DNA from: an uncultured Neglectibacter sp.
GTDB lineage: Bacteria; Bacillota; Clostridia; Oscillospirales; Acutalibacteraceae
Assembly: GCA_937958185.1 (NCBI GenBank)
Contig: CALFFN010000022.1
Span: forward strand, 165,361 to 229,360
Direction of reading: 5' to 3'
Length of the DNA: 64,000 nucleotides
The notes beneath the pieces are model-generated. The model saw nothing but the letters and a program-made list of their open reading frames with translations, had not been told where the DNA came from and ran no database searches. Positions 51,943-60,981 of the stretch are shown here, one piece after another. Both the position numbers and the translations under genes were made by a program. Position 1 is the first letter of the stretch. Each line of letters starts with the position of its first letter.

Positions 51943-52697
51943 GCGCCCCAAAAAGCAGCCGCTATGGCGCGCTGGACACCCTGCGGGGGCTGTGCCTTCT
52001 CAGCATGATCGGCTTTCACGGGGTGTATGATCTGGTAAATATCATCGGCGTGCCCGTCCCGTGGCTGGACGATATGCCGGGCTATCTTTGGCAGCAGAGC
52101 ATTTGCTGGACGTTTATCGCCCTTTCCGGCTTCTGCTGGAGCTTTTCCCACCACCCTCTGCGGCACGGGCTGGTCCTGGTGGGCTGCGGGGCTGCCATCA
52201 CACTGATCACCTACTTTTTCATGCCCTCGGAGCTGATCCAGTACGGTGTGCTGACGCTGCTGGGGCTGTCGGCGCTGCTGCTCACGGGGCTGAAACGGCT
52301 CTTTGACCGGCTGCACTGGAGCATTCCCGCCCCGGCAGGCTTGGGCGTTTCCCTGCTCCTGCTTTTCCTGACGCGGAATTTGTCCCGTGGCTCTCTGCCC
52401 TTTGACCGGCCAATCGTGCTGCCGGATTTCCTCTCTGACACGAATTTAGCAGCTTTGCTGGGATTTCCCTCCCCCACCTTTTTCTCCGCCGACTACTTCC
52501 CGCTGCTCCCATGGTTTTTCCTTTACGCCGCCGGATACTTCCTCTGGAAGCTCCTTTCCCCGCGTGAAAAGGCAATGGAGCGCTTACGCCCCGGCATTGC
52601 GCCCCTGTCCTTTCTGGGGCGGCACAGCCTGCTCATCTATCTTCTGCACCAGCCCGTGCTGCTGGGAACCTTTTTCCTTTTGTCCTATCTGAAATAA
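51939..52697 (+). CDS. DUF1624 / heparan-alpha-glucosaminide acetyltransferase-like membrane protein
   Basis: 252 residues from a TTG at 51939 overlapping the deaminase stop (TTGA). Opens RYGALDTLRGLCLLSMIGFHGVYD, the conserved first helix with His; seven or so TM helices follow, with LPWFFLYAAGYFLW and SLLIYLLHQPVLLG near the end. The family moves acetyl groups across the membrane in eukaryotes; the bacterial role is unsettled. Confidence 0.87.
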   Translation: MSAPKSSRYGALDTLRGLCLLSMIGFHGVYDLVNIIGVPVPWLDDMPGYLWQQSICWTFIALSGFCWSFSHHPLRHGLVLVGCGAAITLITYFFMPSELIQYGVLTLLGLSALLLTGLKRLFDRLHWSIPAPAGLGVSLLLLFLTRNLSRGSLPFDRPIVLPDFLSDTNLAALLGFPSPTFFSADYFPLLPWFFLYAAGYFLWKLLSPREKAMERLRPGIAPLSFLGRHSLLIYLLHQPVLLGTFFLLSYLK

Positions 52698-52701
52698 AAC
52701 A

Positions 52702-52740
52702 AAACGGATACAGGCTTTTTTACAGCCGTATCCGTTTTTT
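52702..52740. terminator. bidirectional terminator between convergent genes
   Basis: AACGGATAC pairs with GTATCCGTT and GGCT with AGCC; T-runs follow on both strands. Confidence 0.88.
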
Positions 52741-52774
52741 CAATTTCATGTGTTCTGGAAAAATACCGCGCCTG

Positions 52775-53161
52775 TCAAATGGAGATCCACCAGCATACGC
52801 CGAATTTATCTATCACCGTTGCGCAGTATTCGCTCCATGGAAGCGAGTGAATGGGGTGCAGAACTGCGCCGCCGTCGCTCAGGGCACGAAACGCCTGATC
52901 GACCGCTTCCCTGCTTCCCATTTCAAAGACGTTGAAGGTCATCGTCTCCCACTTCAATTTGTGGACAAGGCTTACGTCGCAGGGGTTCTCCGCTTCAGCC
53001 AATGCCAGAAAGCCTTCGCCGTTTACGGATAATTCGCAATGCTCATACGCGGTTTTATCGCGGTTCTTTATTTCAAATGTGATCTCCGCGCCGAAAGCCC
53101 GGCAATACAACGCCGCCGCTTCCAGACTGTTTTTCACATAGACCTGCGTATAATTTTTCAT
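52775..53161 (-). CDS. VOC family protein (glyoxalase/PhnB-like)
   Basis: 128 residues, one VOC unit duplicated as beta-alpha-beta-beta-beta halves. Opens YTQVYVKNSLEAAALYCRAFGAEI and ends WSEYCATVIDKFGVCWWI, typical of PhnB/DUF1428-like members. The metal-ligand set is incomplete, so catalysis is uncertain. Confidence 0.85.
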   Translation of the reverse strand: MKNYTQVYVKNSLEAAALYCRAFGAEITFEIKNRDKTAYEHCELSVNGEGFLALAEAENPCDVSLVHKLKWETMTFNVFEMGSREAVDQAFRALSDGGAVLHPIHSLPWSEYCATVIDKFGVCWWISI

Positions 53162-53197
53162 GCGTTTTCCCCCGCATCATACAAGAGCGCTTTTCTC

Positions 53198-54610
53198 TTA
53201 CTTCGCCTCAAAGTAAGCCTTGAACGCCTTGTACGCCATATAAACGTCCAGCTTGGAGACCACCTCGAAGGGCGCGTGCATGGAAAGCACCGGCACGCCG
53301 ATGTCGATGACGTCCGCGTTCAGGCGGGAGATATCCAGCGCCACGGTTCCGCCGCCGCCCTGGTCGACCTTGCCCAGCTCGCCGATCTGCCATACCACGT
53401 CGGCATCGTCCAAAATCCGGCGCACCCAGCCCACAAACTCGGCGGAGGCGTCGTTGCTGCCGCCCTTGCCCCGGGAGCCGGTATACTTGGCAACGCCCAC
53501 GCCACGGTTCAGATAGCAGGAATTGCCCACTTCATAGGCATAGGCATAGGTGGGGTCGTATGCCGCGGTCACATCGGCAGACAGGCAGTTGGAAGCAGAC
53601 CACACATGGCGGGGCTCCAAGCCCTCGGCAGCTGCCAGATCAGCCACAAAATAGTTGAGATATTCGGAGCAGAGACCCGTGTTGCCCACGCTGCCGATCT
53701 CCTCCTTGTCCGCCAGACAGGTGATCACGGTACGCTCAGGGGTCTTACAGTTCAAGATCGCTTCCAAAGCGGGATAGGCGCACACCCGGTCGTCATGACC
53801 GTAAGCGCCGACCATGCTGCGGTCGAAGCCGATATCGGCAGCACGGAAAGCGGGAACAAAGGAAATCTCCGCGGAGATGAGGTCGCTTTCCACCACGCCG
53901 TACTGCTCGTTCAGAATCTTCATCACATTCAGCTTAAAGAGCTGCTCGCCTTCGGCATCCTCCAAAGGCAGGCTGCCCACCAGGATATTCAGGTCCTCGC
54001 CGGTGAAGGCTTCGCCCAGCTTCTTGCCCATCTGGTCCCTGCCCAAATGGGGCAGGATATCGGTGATGGTGAACTGGGGGTCACTAGGCTTATCGCCTAC
54101 GTTTACGGTGATCTCCGTCCCGTCCTTGCGCACGATCTTGCCGTGCATGGACAGGGGGATCGCCGTCCACTGGTAATGCTTGATCCCGCCGTAATAGTGG
54201 GTCTTCAGCAGAGCCAGCTCATTTGCCTCATACAGCGGAATGGGCTTCAAATCAATGCGGGGGTTGTCGATATGCGCCGCCGCAATGCGGACGCCCTCCC
54301 TGCAGCCTTTTTTGCCGATCACCGCCAGACACATTGCCTTGCCGCGGTTGTTGTAGTATACCTTGTCCCCCGCCTTATACTTGTGAGAGGGGTCAAAGGG
54401 CACGAACCCGGCGGCTTCCGCAGCCTTGACAGCGTAGTCTACCGACTCCCGCTCAGTCTTCGCCTCGTCCAGGAACGCCTTATAGCCCTCGGCAAACTTG
54501 TCCGCCTTCTTCATCTCAGCGGCGCCGGCTTTTTTCACGCCGTGGGTACGGTCGTTCAAAAGCTGCTTAGAGAGCTCTTTCGCGTCGATCTTTTCCACTT
54601 TCTTTGCCAT
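53198..54610 (-). CDS. M18 family aminopeptidase
   Basis: 470 residues. Metal ligands of the M18 fold: AAAHIDNPRIDLKP, CLADKEEIGSVGNTG (Glu-Glu) and LSMHAPFEV near the end; AYGHDDRVCAYPAL carries a further Asp. Cytosolic dodecameric aminopeptidase that prefers acidic or neutral N-terminal residues in known members. No operon partner. Confidence 0.94.
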   Translation of the reverse strand: MAKKVEKIDAKELSKQLLNDRTHGVKKAGAAEMKKADKFAEGYKAFLDEAKTERESVDYAVKAAEAAGFVPFDPSHKYKAGDKVYYNNRGKAMCLAVIGKKGCREGVRIAAAHIDNPRIDLKPIPLYEANELALLKTHYYGGIKHYQWTAIPLSMHGKIVRKDGTEITVNVGDKPSDPQFTITDILPHLGRDQMGKKLGEAFTGEDLNILVGSLPLEDAEGEQLFKLNVMKILNEQYGVVESDLISAEISFVPAFRAADIGFDRSMVGAYGHDDRVCAYPALEAILNCKTPERTVITCLADKEEIGSVGNTGLCSEYLNYFVADLAAAEGLEPRHVWSASNCLSADVTAAYDPTYAYAYEVGNSCYLNRGVGVAKYTGSRGKGGSNDASAEFVGWVRRILDDADVVWQIGELGKVDQGGGGTVALDISRLNADVIDIGVPVLSMHAPFEVVSKLDVYMAYKAFKAYFEAK

Positions 54611-54754
54611 AGGAATCTTCCTTTCTTTATTTCAGATAAATTCCAGGTAAGCCCGGGATTTATGGGCTCCTGAATTTTCCAGGTCCAAGGGTAACTTTAC
54701 TCTCCTTTTTGCAAAAAGTCAACCGCTTTCCTGCATGGAGAAGGGATTTCACAG

Positions 54755-55309
54755 TCAATACAGCGCTTCGTACCGCTCCATGGCCTTCTTTACCTTTTTC
54801 ACATAGGAATCCGTTTCCGGGTAGGGAATGGTGTGAAGGTTCTCCCCGTCGTGGGAATATTTGCTTTCTGCAAGCCACGCCTCCACGTTGCCCATTCCGG
54901 CGTTGTAGGCGCACAGGGCAACGTCCAGGCTGCCAAATTCATTGAGCAGCAGCCGCAGCAGCGCGCAGCCGCAATGGATATTGTCCGAGGGGTCCAGCAC
55001 GTTTTCGCCGCCGTTTTCCGGAGGATAGAGCGAGGCGATCCACTGGAAGGTGGCAGGGGTCAGCTGCATCAGTCCTTCCGCCCCGGCGTGGGACTTTGCT
55101 TCCGCGTGGAACCGGCTTTCCGTCCGCATGACGGCGTAGATCAGGCTGCTGTCCAGGGAAAATTCCCGCGCTTCCCGCTGCACCAGCTCCTCATAGGGGC
55201 GGGGGTACAGCAGCCGCCAGCCCGTTTCCACAAGAGAGGGTCCGGCGAAAACACCCAATACGGTCACGATCAGCACAATGGCGGCAAGCACGATGCGTCC
55301 TTTTTTCAT
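54755..55309 (-). CDS. lytic transglycosylase (SLT domain)
   Basis: 184 residues from the ATG at 55309, overlapping the stop of the Sua5-CoaE gene (ATGA). Signal anchor at about 5-27, then SLT domain: SLIYAVMRTESRFHAEAKSHAGAEGLMQLTP with catalytic Glu in TESRF, and ALCAYNAGMGNV. It cleaves peptidoglycan outside the membrane. Confidence 0.93.
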   Translation of the reverse strand: MKKGRIVLAAIVLIVTVLGVFAGPSLVETGWRLLYPRPYEELVQREAREFSLDSSLIYAVMRTESRFHAEAKSHAGAEGLMQLTPATFQWIASLYPPENGGENVLDPSDNIHCGCALLRLLLNEFGSLDVALCAYNAGMGNVEAWLAESKYSHDGENLHTIPYPETDSYVKKVKKAMERYEALY

Positions 55310-56961
55310 AGCGCAGTATCTCCGTTTTCTATCTGCAATTCCCCGATGACAGGGGCAAGGGCGGCGGACAGGTCGCACCCTGCGGGGTTCTCTATCACCC
55401 AATCCGCCCGCCCGGCGAAAAATTCTTCGCTGTGCTGGGCGGAAAGCCTCTGCCTTGCCTGCTCCTCAGAAATACCGTCCCGGGCGCAAATGCGGGCGAT
55501 CCTCTCCTCCGACCGGGCGGTAAGCACCAAAATCCTGGCGCAGGCATCGTCCAGACCCGCTTCAAACAGCGTAGGGGCGTCCAGCGCCACCACCCGCTTT
55601 CCGGCGGAAAAAGCAGCTGCGATCTCTCTGCGCACCGCGGACAGGATTTTCGGGAAGGTGATCTCTTCCAGCCTTCTTTTGCTCTCCGGCGTGGCAAACG
55701 CCCTCTGCGCCAAAGCGCGGCGGTCAAGCCCGGCTGCCGTCACGATATCTTTTCCAAAAGCCTGCTGCAGCTCATAAAGACAGCCGCTGTCGTAAACCGC
55801 TTCGCTGCGGGTGAGGGCGTCGCAGTCTATCACCGCCCAGCCGGCTTCCCGCAGCACCGCTGCCGCTGTGGATTTTCCCGCGCCGCTGGGTCCTGTCAGC
55901 CCCACCACAAAATGGCGCCAAGGGTTCACTACGGAAAAGCCAGCCGCGCGGATCATGCGGTTGTACACCGCCAGCCCCACCCCCCGCTTGGAGGGCATAT
56001 GGGCATAGACCTGCTTTGCGTCCCGTTCGTCCAGCCGGAGCAGCGTGGAAAACAGCAAATGCGCCTGCTTTTCGCCGTCGTACCGGCTGCCCACGCTGAA
56101 ACAGGGCAGCTTCAGCAGGGGAATGTCCTCGTCAAAGCACAGGGCATAGCAGCCATTTGGCTCCGCTTCTCCCCCGTGGCAATCGTTCTGCTGGTTTACA
56201 TAACTCGAATACTCCTCCGGGGAAGCGTCCACCAGCGTGACCTGCGCCCGGGGGGCATAGTGCTTGTATTTCATGCCGGGAGAAGCAGCCTGCGCCCCCT
56301 CCTGCAAACGGTCCAGCACCGCGGGGTCCACGTCCACCGCGCCCAGCACGCTTTCCAGCTGGGAAAGGGTCACACCGCCCGGGCGCAGCAGTCTGGGGCG
56401 TTCCCCCGCCAGCGTGATAACAGTGGATTCCACCCCCACGCTGCAATCGCCGCCATCGACCAGAGCCGCTACCCGCCCCATCATATCCTCGCACAGATGG
56501 GAAAATGTGGTCGGGCTGGGTCTGCCGGAGCGGTTCGCGGAGGGGGCTGCCAGCGGCACGCCTGCCGCCCGAATGACCGCCTGCGCCACCGGGTGGGAGG
56601 GGAACCGCACCCCCACGGTGGAAAGCCCGCCGCTGGTCTCCACGGGGACCAGATCGGACTTTTCCAGAATGATGGTCAGCGGTCCGGGCCAGAAGCGCTC
56701 CGCCAGCCGCAAAGCCTGCTTGGGGATCTTCCGCACCAGCGGTGCCCATTGGGAAAGCTCCGCGATATGGACGATCAGCGGGTTATCCGCCGGTCTGCCC
56801 TTGGCGGCAAAAATTTTTTTCACTGCTTCGGGGTCCGTGGCGGCGGCGGCAAGCCCGTAAACAGTTTCCGTTGGGATACCCACCACATCGCCGCGGCGCA
56901 AAAGCTCCCCCGCTGTTTTGATATCATTTGTATGCTGTCCGCTTAGAAGTAATGTATTCAT
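55306..56961 (-). CDS. fusion of threonylcarbamoyl-AMP synthase (Sua5) and dephospho-CoA kinase (CoaE)
   Basis: 551 residues. About 1-340 is Sua5: VGIPTETVYGLAAAA, KGRPADNPLIVH, APSANRSGRPSPT and the Sua5 C-terminal domain with MKYKHYAP. About 350-551 is CoaE: P-loop GLTGPSGAGKST, DCDALTRSEAVY and the LDAPTLFEAGLD region. The first part makes threonylcarbamoyl-AMP for tRNA t6A; the second does the last step of CoA synthesis. One frame, no sign of a stop or frameshift between them. A second CoaE is not seen in the window, so this fusion is probably the organism's CoaE. Confidence 0.93.
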   Translation of the reverse strand: MNTLLLSGQHTNDIKTAGELLRRGDVVGIPTETVYGLAAAATDPEAVKKIFAAKGRPADNPLIVHIAELSQWAPLVRKIPKQALRLAERFWPGPLTIILEKSDLVPVETSGGLSTVGVRFPSHPVAQAVIRAAGVPLAAPSANRSGRPSPTTFSHLCEDMMGRVAALVDGGDCSVGVESTVITLAGERPRLLRPGGVTLSQLESVLGAVDVDPAVLDRLQEGAQAASPGMKYKHYAPRAQVTLVDASPEEYSSYVNQQNDCHGGEAEPNGCYALCFDEDIPLLKLPCFSVGSRYDGEKQAHLLFSTLLRLDERDAKQVYAHMPSKRGVGLAVYNRMIRAAGFSVVNPWRHFVVGLTGPSGAGKSTAAAVLREAGWAVIDCDALTRSEAVYDSGCLYELQQAFGKDIVTAAGLDRRALAQRAFATPESKRRLEEITFPKILSAVRREIAAAFSAGKRVVALDAPTLFEAGLDDACARILVLTARSEERIARICARDGISEEQARQRLSAQHSEEFFAGRADWVIENPAGCDLSAALAPVIGELQIENGDTAL

Positions 56962-57015
56962 AGTAGTTCTCCGATACTGCGCGCCGGCTAGAGGACTTGG
57001 AGCTCCGGCAAAAGC

Positions 57016-58080
57016 TCAGGATTCCTCCAGCTTTGCCGATCTATCAGCGGCAATCAGCGGGTCGATGATCTGATCCAGATTTCCTGCTAATATTTCCTCC
57101 AGCTTGTAGAGCGTCAAGCCGATCCGATGGTCCGTCACCCGGGACTGGGGAAAATTGTAGGTGCGGATACGCTCGGAGCGGTCGCCGCTGCCCACCTGGC
57201 TTTTCCGTTCCTCTGCCACCTGGGCGCTGACCTTTTCCTGCTCCTGGGACAGCAGTCTGGCGCGGAGCACCTTCATTGCCTTATCCTTATTTTTGTACTG
57301 GCTGCGTTCGTCCTGGCATTCTACCACCATACCCGTGGGCAGGTGGGTGATGCGAATGGCGGAGGAGGTCTTGTTGATATGCTGCCCGCCGGCGCCGCTG
57401 GAACGAAAGGTGTCGATGCGCAGGTCCTTGGGATCAATATCCACCTCCACGTCCTCCGCTTCCGGCAGCACCGCCACCGTGGCGGCAGAGGTGTGTATCC
57501 TCCCCTGGGTCTCCGTTTCCGGCACACGCTGCACCCGGTGGGCGCCGCTTTCAAACTTCAGCCGGGAATACGCCCCCGCGCCGTCGATCAGGAAGCTCAC
57601 TTCCTTAAAGCCGCCCAGCTCCGTTTCGTTCAGCCCCACGATCTCCGTTTTCCAGCCCCTGCTTTCCGCGTAGGCGGTGTACATTCGGTACAGGTCATAG
57701 GCGAACAGCGCCGCTTCCTCGCCGCCGGCGCCGCCCCGTATCTCCACGATCACATTCTTTTCGTCGTTGGGGTCCTTGGGCAGCAGCAGGAGCTTGATGC
57801 GCTCCTCCCACTGGGCTAAGCCCTCCTCATTCTCCTTCAGCTCCGCCTGCGCCAGCTCCCGCAGCTCCCGGTCGGAAGACTCCTCCAGCACCTCTCTGGC
57901 TTCTGCGGCGGCGCTTTCACAGCGCCGGTAAGCGCGGTAGGCTTCCACAATGGGTTCCAGCTCTTTGTATTCCTTCATCAGGGCAGCATACAACTCCCGG
58001 TCGGCGGAGGTCGCCGGGTCGTACAGCTTCAAATTCAGTTCTTCCAATCGGTTCTCAAATGCCTGAAGATTTTCAAACAT
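57016..58080 (-). CDS. prfA: peptide chain release factor 1
   Basis: 354 residues. GGQ motif in SSGAGGQHINKTSS, codon-recognition region PETETQGRIHTSA and C-terminal DLRIDTFRSSG. Terminates at UAA/UAG. Lies 54 nt upstream of the Sua5-CoaE fusion, a common neighbour pairing (prfA-sua5) in Firmicutes. Confidence 0.97.
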   Translation of the reverse strand: MFENLQAFENRLEELNLKLYDPATSADRELYAALMKEYKELEPIVEAYRAYRRCESAAAEAREVLEESSDRELRELAQAELKENEEGLAQWEERIKLLLLPKDPNDEKNVIVEIRGGAGGEEAALFAYDLYRMYTAYAESRGWKTEIVGLNETELGGFKEVSFLIDGAGAYSRLKFESGAHRVQRVPETETQGRIHTSAATVAVLPEAEDVEVDIDPKDLRIDTFRSSGAGGQHINKTSSAIRITHLPTGMVVECQDERSQYKNKDKAMKVLRARLLSQEQEKVSAQVAEERKSQVGSGDRSERIRTYNFPQSRVTDHRIGLTLYKLEEILAGNLDQIIDPLIAADRSAKLEES

Positions 58081-58140
58081 GGGAAATCAGCCTCTTTCTG
58101 TGTAAAGTAAAGTCGCTTGTCGCGAAATCACACAGCCAAG

Positions 58141-58335
58141 CTACGGTTCCCCCGCTTCTTCCCGCAAAATCTTCTTGATGTTTTTTTCGCACTTTAGCCG
58201 GGGGATCATGACCTCCCGCCCGCAGCCGCAGCATTTGATCTTAAAATCCATACCCGAACGCAGCACGGAAAATTCATAGCAGCCGCATGGGTGCGGCTTT
58301 TTCATGCGCAGGATATCTCCTACCCGAACGTCCAT
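58141..58335 (-). CDS. DUF951 domain protein
   Basis: 64 residues from the ATG at 58335 (GGAGG upstream). MDVRVGDILRMKKPHPCGC, CCGCGREVMIPR and a Lys-rich end. Four or more Cys suggest a zinc knuckle. Function unknown; widely conserved in Firmicutes. Confidence 0.9.
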   Translation of the reverse strand: MDVRVGDILRMKKPHPCGCYEFSVLRSGMDFKIKCCGCGREVMIPRLKCEKNIKKILREEAGEP

Positions 58336-58419
58336 CGGCAACCTCCTGTTTTTCAATAGGGAAAGGTAAGGGAAGCCTGCGGCTCCCCTTACCAAAGTTA
58401 TGCGATAAAATTTGTGCTT

Positions 58420-59859
58420 CTACTCCTGCGGCGTTGCCACCAGCGCGTCGGACTCACCCTTTCCGAGCGGCGCGTCCGCCTGATTGGAGGCTCTGTCGGA
58501 AATCTGCAGGAACACGGTATACTTGCCCAGTACCCAGCAGGAATCCGAGCCGCTGCCGGTAATGGCAATGGTGGCGGGCACCTCCACACTGCCGGTGCGG
58601 TTGGCAAAGTTCGTCAGGTCTATCTGCACGGACAGCGCGTCGCCGGTCAACCGTGTGATCTGTGCTTCCGAGCCCATCAGGGCAACCTCCAGAGACTGGG
58701 TGTTGATGGTCACGTCCTTGCCCACAGGCTTATTGGATATCTGGAAATTGTCGGAGGAAACCGTTACCTTGGAATCCTGGAAGTCTGCCAGATTGACGGT
58801 CACAGTCGCCTGGCTGACGGTATTTTCCCCGGCAGCACTGAGGTTCCTTACTCCCGCCGGGAGAGGGATATCCATGGTAAAGGTATTCTTCTGGGAAATG
58901 TCAAGATCGGCAAAATCAATGGGGGTATCCAGCTGGATCTCGCTGATCCCTGCCAGCACATCGGAAGCGCCCGCGATATCAATGGTGGCGGGGCTTACTG
59001 TGATCCTGGCGTCGGAGAAGCCCTTTGGCTGGTGCACGGTGGACGCCACGATATTTACCGTCTTTTTGCTCAGCACGGGGATCACCACGTCCACCGTGTC
59101 CACGTCCATTTCCAGATACAGGGAGGAAATATCGCTGATCTCCTGATTGTTCTGGTCATACAGCCGCACCGGACAGGTAAAGGACGCGTCCGCCTTCAGC
59201 GGGTCGTTCAGGGTATAGCTCACCGCCGCCCGGCTGATTTTGTTCACAGAGGATTCAGGACCGGAAATCGTTACGCTTTCCGCGGAGAACGTGGGCGTGC
59301 CGGGATAATAATTGGGATCGGCGCTGTACTGTATCTCCTCGCGGTCAATGGGGAAGGTGACCTCCTTGTAGCGGTCATATTCCACCGTGATCTCTTCGGG
59401 ATTGATGGACACGATATTGTAGTCGGAGATCGAGCTTTTCTTCTCCGCCCGCACCTGCGCCGTGGCTTTCTGCAGGGTATTGCCCGTCAGCTTGGTGGAG
59501 GTGAGGTTCAGGTTCACGGACACCTCAAAATCCTCCCCGGACAGCTTGTTCGTGATCAGGCTGCTGCCGGCGATCTCAAGGTCCGCCGTATTGTAGGACA
59601 TATTGAACACCCGGAAGCCGCCCTCCTCCGCCGCGGCAGACAGCTTAACAGTGATGGGCACGTCGGGAATGATGCGGTTGGTGTTCTCATTTCCCGCCGC
59701 CAGCACGAACCAGAAGATCAGCGCCACGCAGAAGGAGAAGATCAGCACAAAGGTATTGTGATAGAAAATACCGTTCAGGCTGAACATTCTGCGCCCTGTT
59801 TTCTTTTCCGCCGAACCCTGATCCGATCCTTCCTGCGGGTTCTTCTTTTCCTCGTCCAC
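58420..59859 (-). CDS. cdaR: CdaR-like regulator with YbbR domains
   Basis: 479 residues. Cytosolic N-tail, TM at about 33-55, then four YbbR-type repeats outside the membrane (RIIPDVPITVKLS, VTFPIDREE, VDVVIPVLSKKTV, SKVTVSSDNFQIS). It binds and tunes the diadenylate cyclase encoded 3 nt upstream. Confidence 0.93.
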   Translation of the reverse strand: MDEEKKNPQEGSDQGSAEKKTGRRMFSLNGIFYHNTFVLIFSFCVALIFWFVLAAGNENTNRIIPDVPITVKLSAAAEEGGFRVFNMSYNTADLEIAGSSLITNKLSGEDFEVSVNLNLTSTKLTGNTLQKATAQVRAEKKSSISDYNIVSINPEEITVEYDRYKEVTFPIDREEIQYSADPNYYPGTPTFSAESVTISGPESSVNKISRAAVSYTLNDPLKADASFTCPVRLYDQNNQEISDISSLYLEMDVDTVDVVIPVLSKKTVNIVASTVHQPKGFSDARITVSPATIDIAGASDVLAGISEIQLDTPIDFADLDISQKNTFTMDIPLPAGVRNLSAAGENTVSQATVTVNLADFQDSKVTVSSDNFQISNKPVGKDVTINTQSLEVALMGSEAQITRLTGDALSVQIDLTNFANRTGSVEVPATIAITGSGSDSCWVLGKYTVFLQISDRASNQADAPLGKGESDALVATPQE

Positions 59860-59862
59860 GCC

Positions 59863-60780
59863 TTACTCCCCCTTTCTGGAGGAATTCGAGCCGAAGCCCA
59901 GCCTTCCCAAAATGCCCTTGCCGCCGGAGGGGGCTTTCCCCGTGACGCCGATCAGGGTTTTTTCCAGCATTTCCGCCAGGCTGACCCGGTTATAATTCCT
60001 GGTCAGCTTGCCGTTCATGGCAATGGAGATCTGCCCCGTTTCCTCGGAAACGACCACCACCACCGCGTCGGAATTTTCGCTCATGCCCAAAGCCGCCCGG
60101 TGACGTGTGCCCAGATCGGCGCTCACGCTGTCGCTGGCGGTCAGGGGCAGGATACAGCCGGCGGCATAGACCCTGCCGCCCCGAATGATCATCGCCCCAT
60201 CGTGGAGGGGGGCTTTGTTAAAGAATATGTTGGAGATAAGCTGGGCGGAAGGATCAGCCTCTACAATGGTGCCTGTAGCGGCGATCTCCCCCAGCTTGGT
60301 ATGACGTTCAAACACGATCAGCGCGCCCATGCGCATCTGCTGCAGCAGGGCGGTGGCTTCCACCACGCCGTCGATCGCCCGGCGGGTCTCCGCTTTGTCG
60401 TGGTCCTTTTCCTTGACGCCCACGGCGCTTGCCAGCGACTGCCCCACCTTACTGCGCCCCACCTGCTCCAGCGCCTGGCGTATCTCCGGCTGGAACAGGA
60501 TCACCGCCACGATAAAGGCGGATTGGAAGAAGGAATGCAGGATCGCATTCACCATCATCAGGTTCAGCCAGGAAGAGAGCAGGAACAGGATCACCAGAAA
60601 AATGATCCCCTTCACCAGCTGCCCGGCGCGGGTCTCCCGCACCAGCTTGATGACGCCGTACAGCAAGACCGTTACGATGAGAACATCTACCGCGTCCTTC
60701 AGAGTGAACTGGCGGGCAAGGTTCAGGATCGTCTGCCCCATCTGCGCCAACGAGTCCATCACTGCGTCCAATGCTGTCAT
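59863..60780 (-). CDS. cdaA: diadenylate cyclase CdaA
   Basis: 305 residues from the ATG at 60780. Three N-terminal TM helices (about 25-95), DAC domain with NKAPLHDGAMII (DGA motif) and LGTRHRAALG (RHR motif). Makes cyclic di-AMP from two ATP. Forms the conserved cdaA-cdaR pair with the next gene. Confidence 0.95.
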   Translation of the reverse strand: MTALDAVMDSLAQMGQTILNLARQFTLKDAVDVLIVTVLLYGVIKLVRETRAGQLVKGIIFLVILFLLSSWLNLMMVNAILHSFFQSAFIVAVILFQPEIRQALEQVGRSKVGQSLASAVGVKEKDHDKAETRRAIDGVVEATALLQQMRMGALIVFERHTKLGEIAATGTIVEADPSAQLISNIFFNKAPLHDGAMIIRGGRVYAAGCILPLTASDSVSADLGTRHRAALGMSENSDAVVVVVSEETGQISIAMNGKLTRNYNRVSLAEMLEKTLIGVTGKAPSGGKGILGRLGFGSNSSRKGE

Positions 60781-60981
60781 TCCTTTCCTTTTCAAATTCT
60801 GCCCGGTCCGATACCGGTATCGCGGGGTCAAGGCCTTTTCCTGTTCATGGGGCGCAGAACGCGCCGGCCGTTCTGGAAAAGGGAGGTATCCCACACCCCA
60901 GCCCTTCGACCCGGGGATCGCTTTGCTTTGCATTCATTTTATCACAACGGAACCGCGAATAAAAGGTTTTTTTCAATTTCT

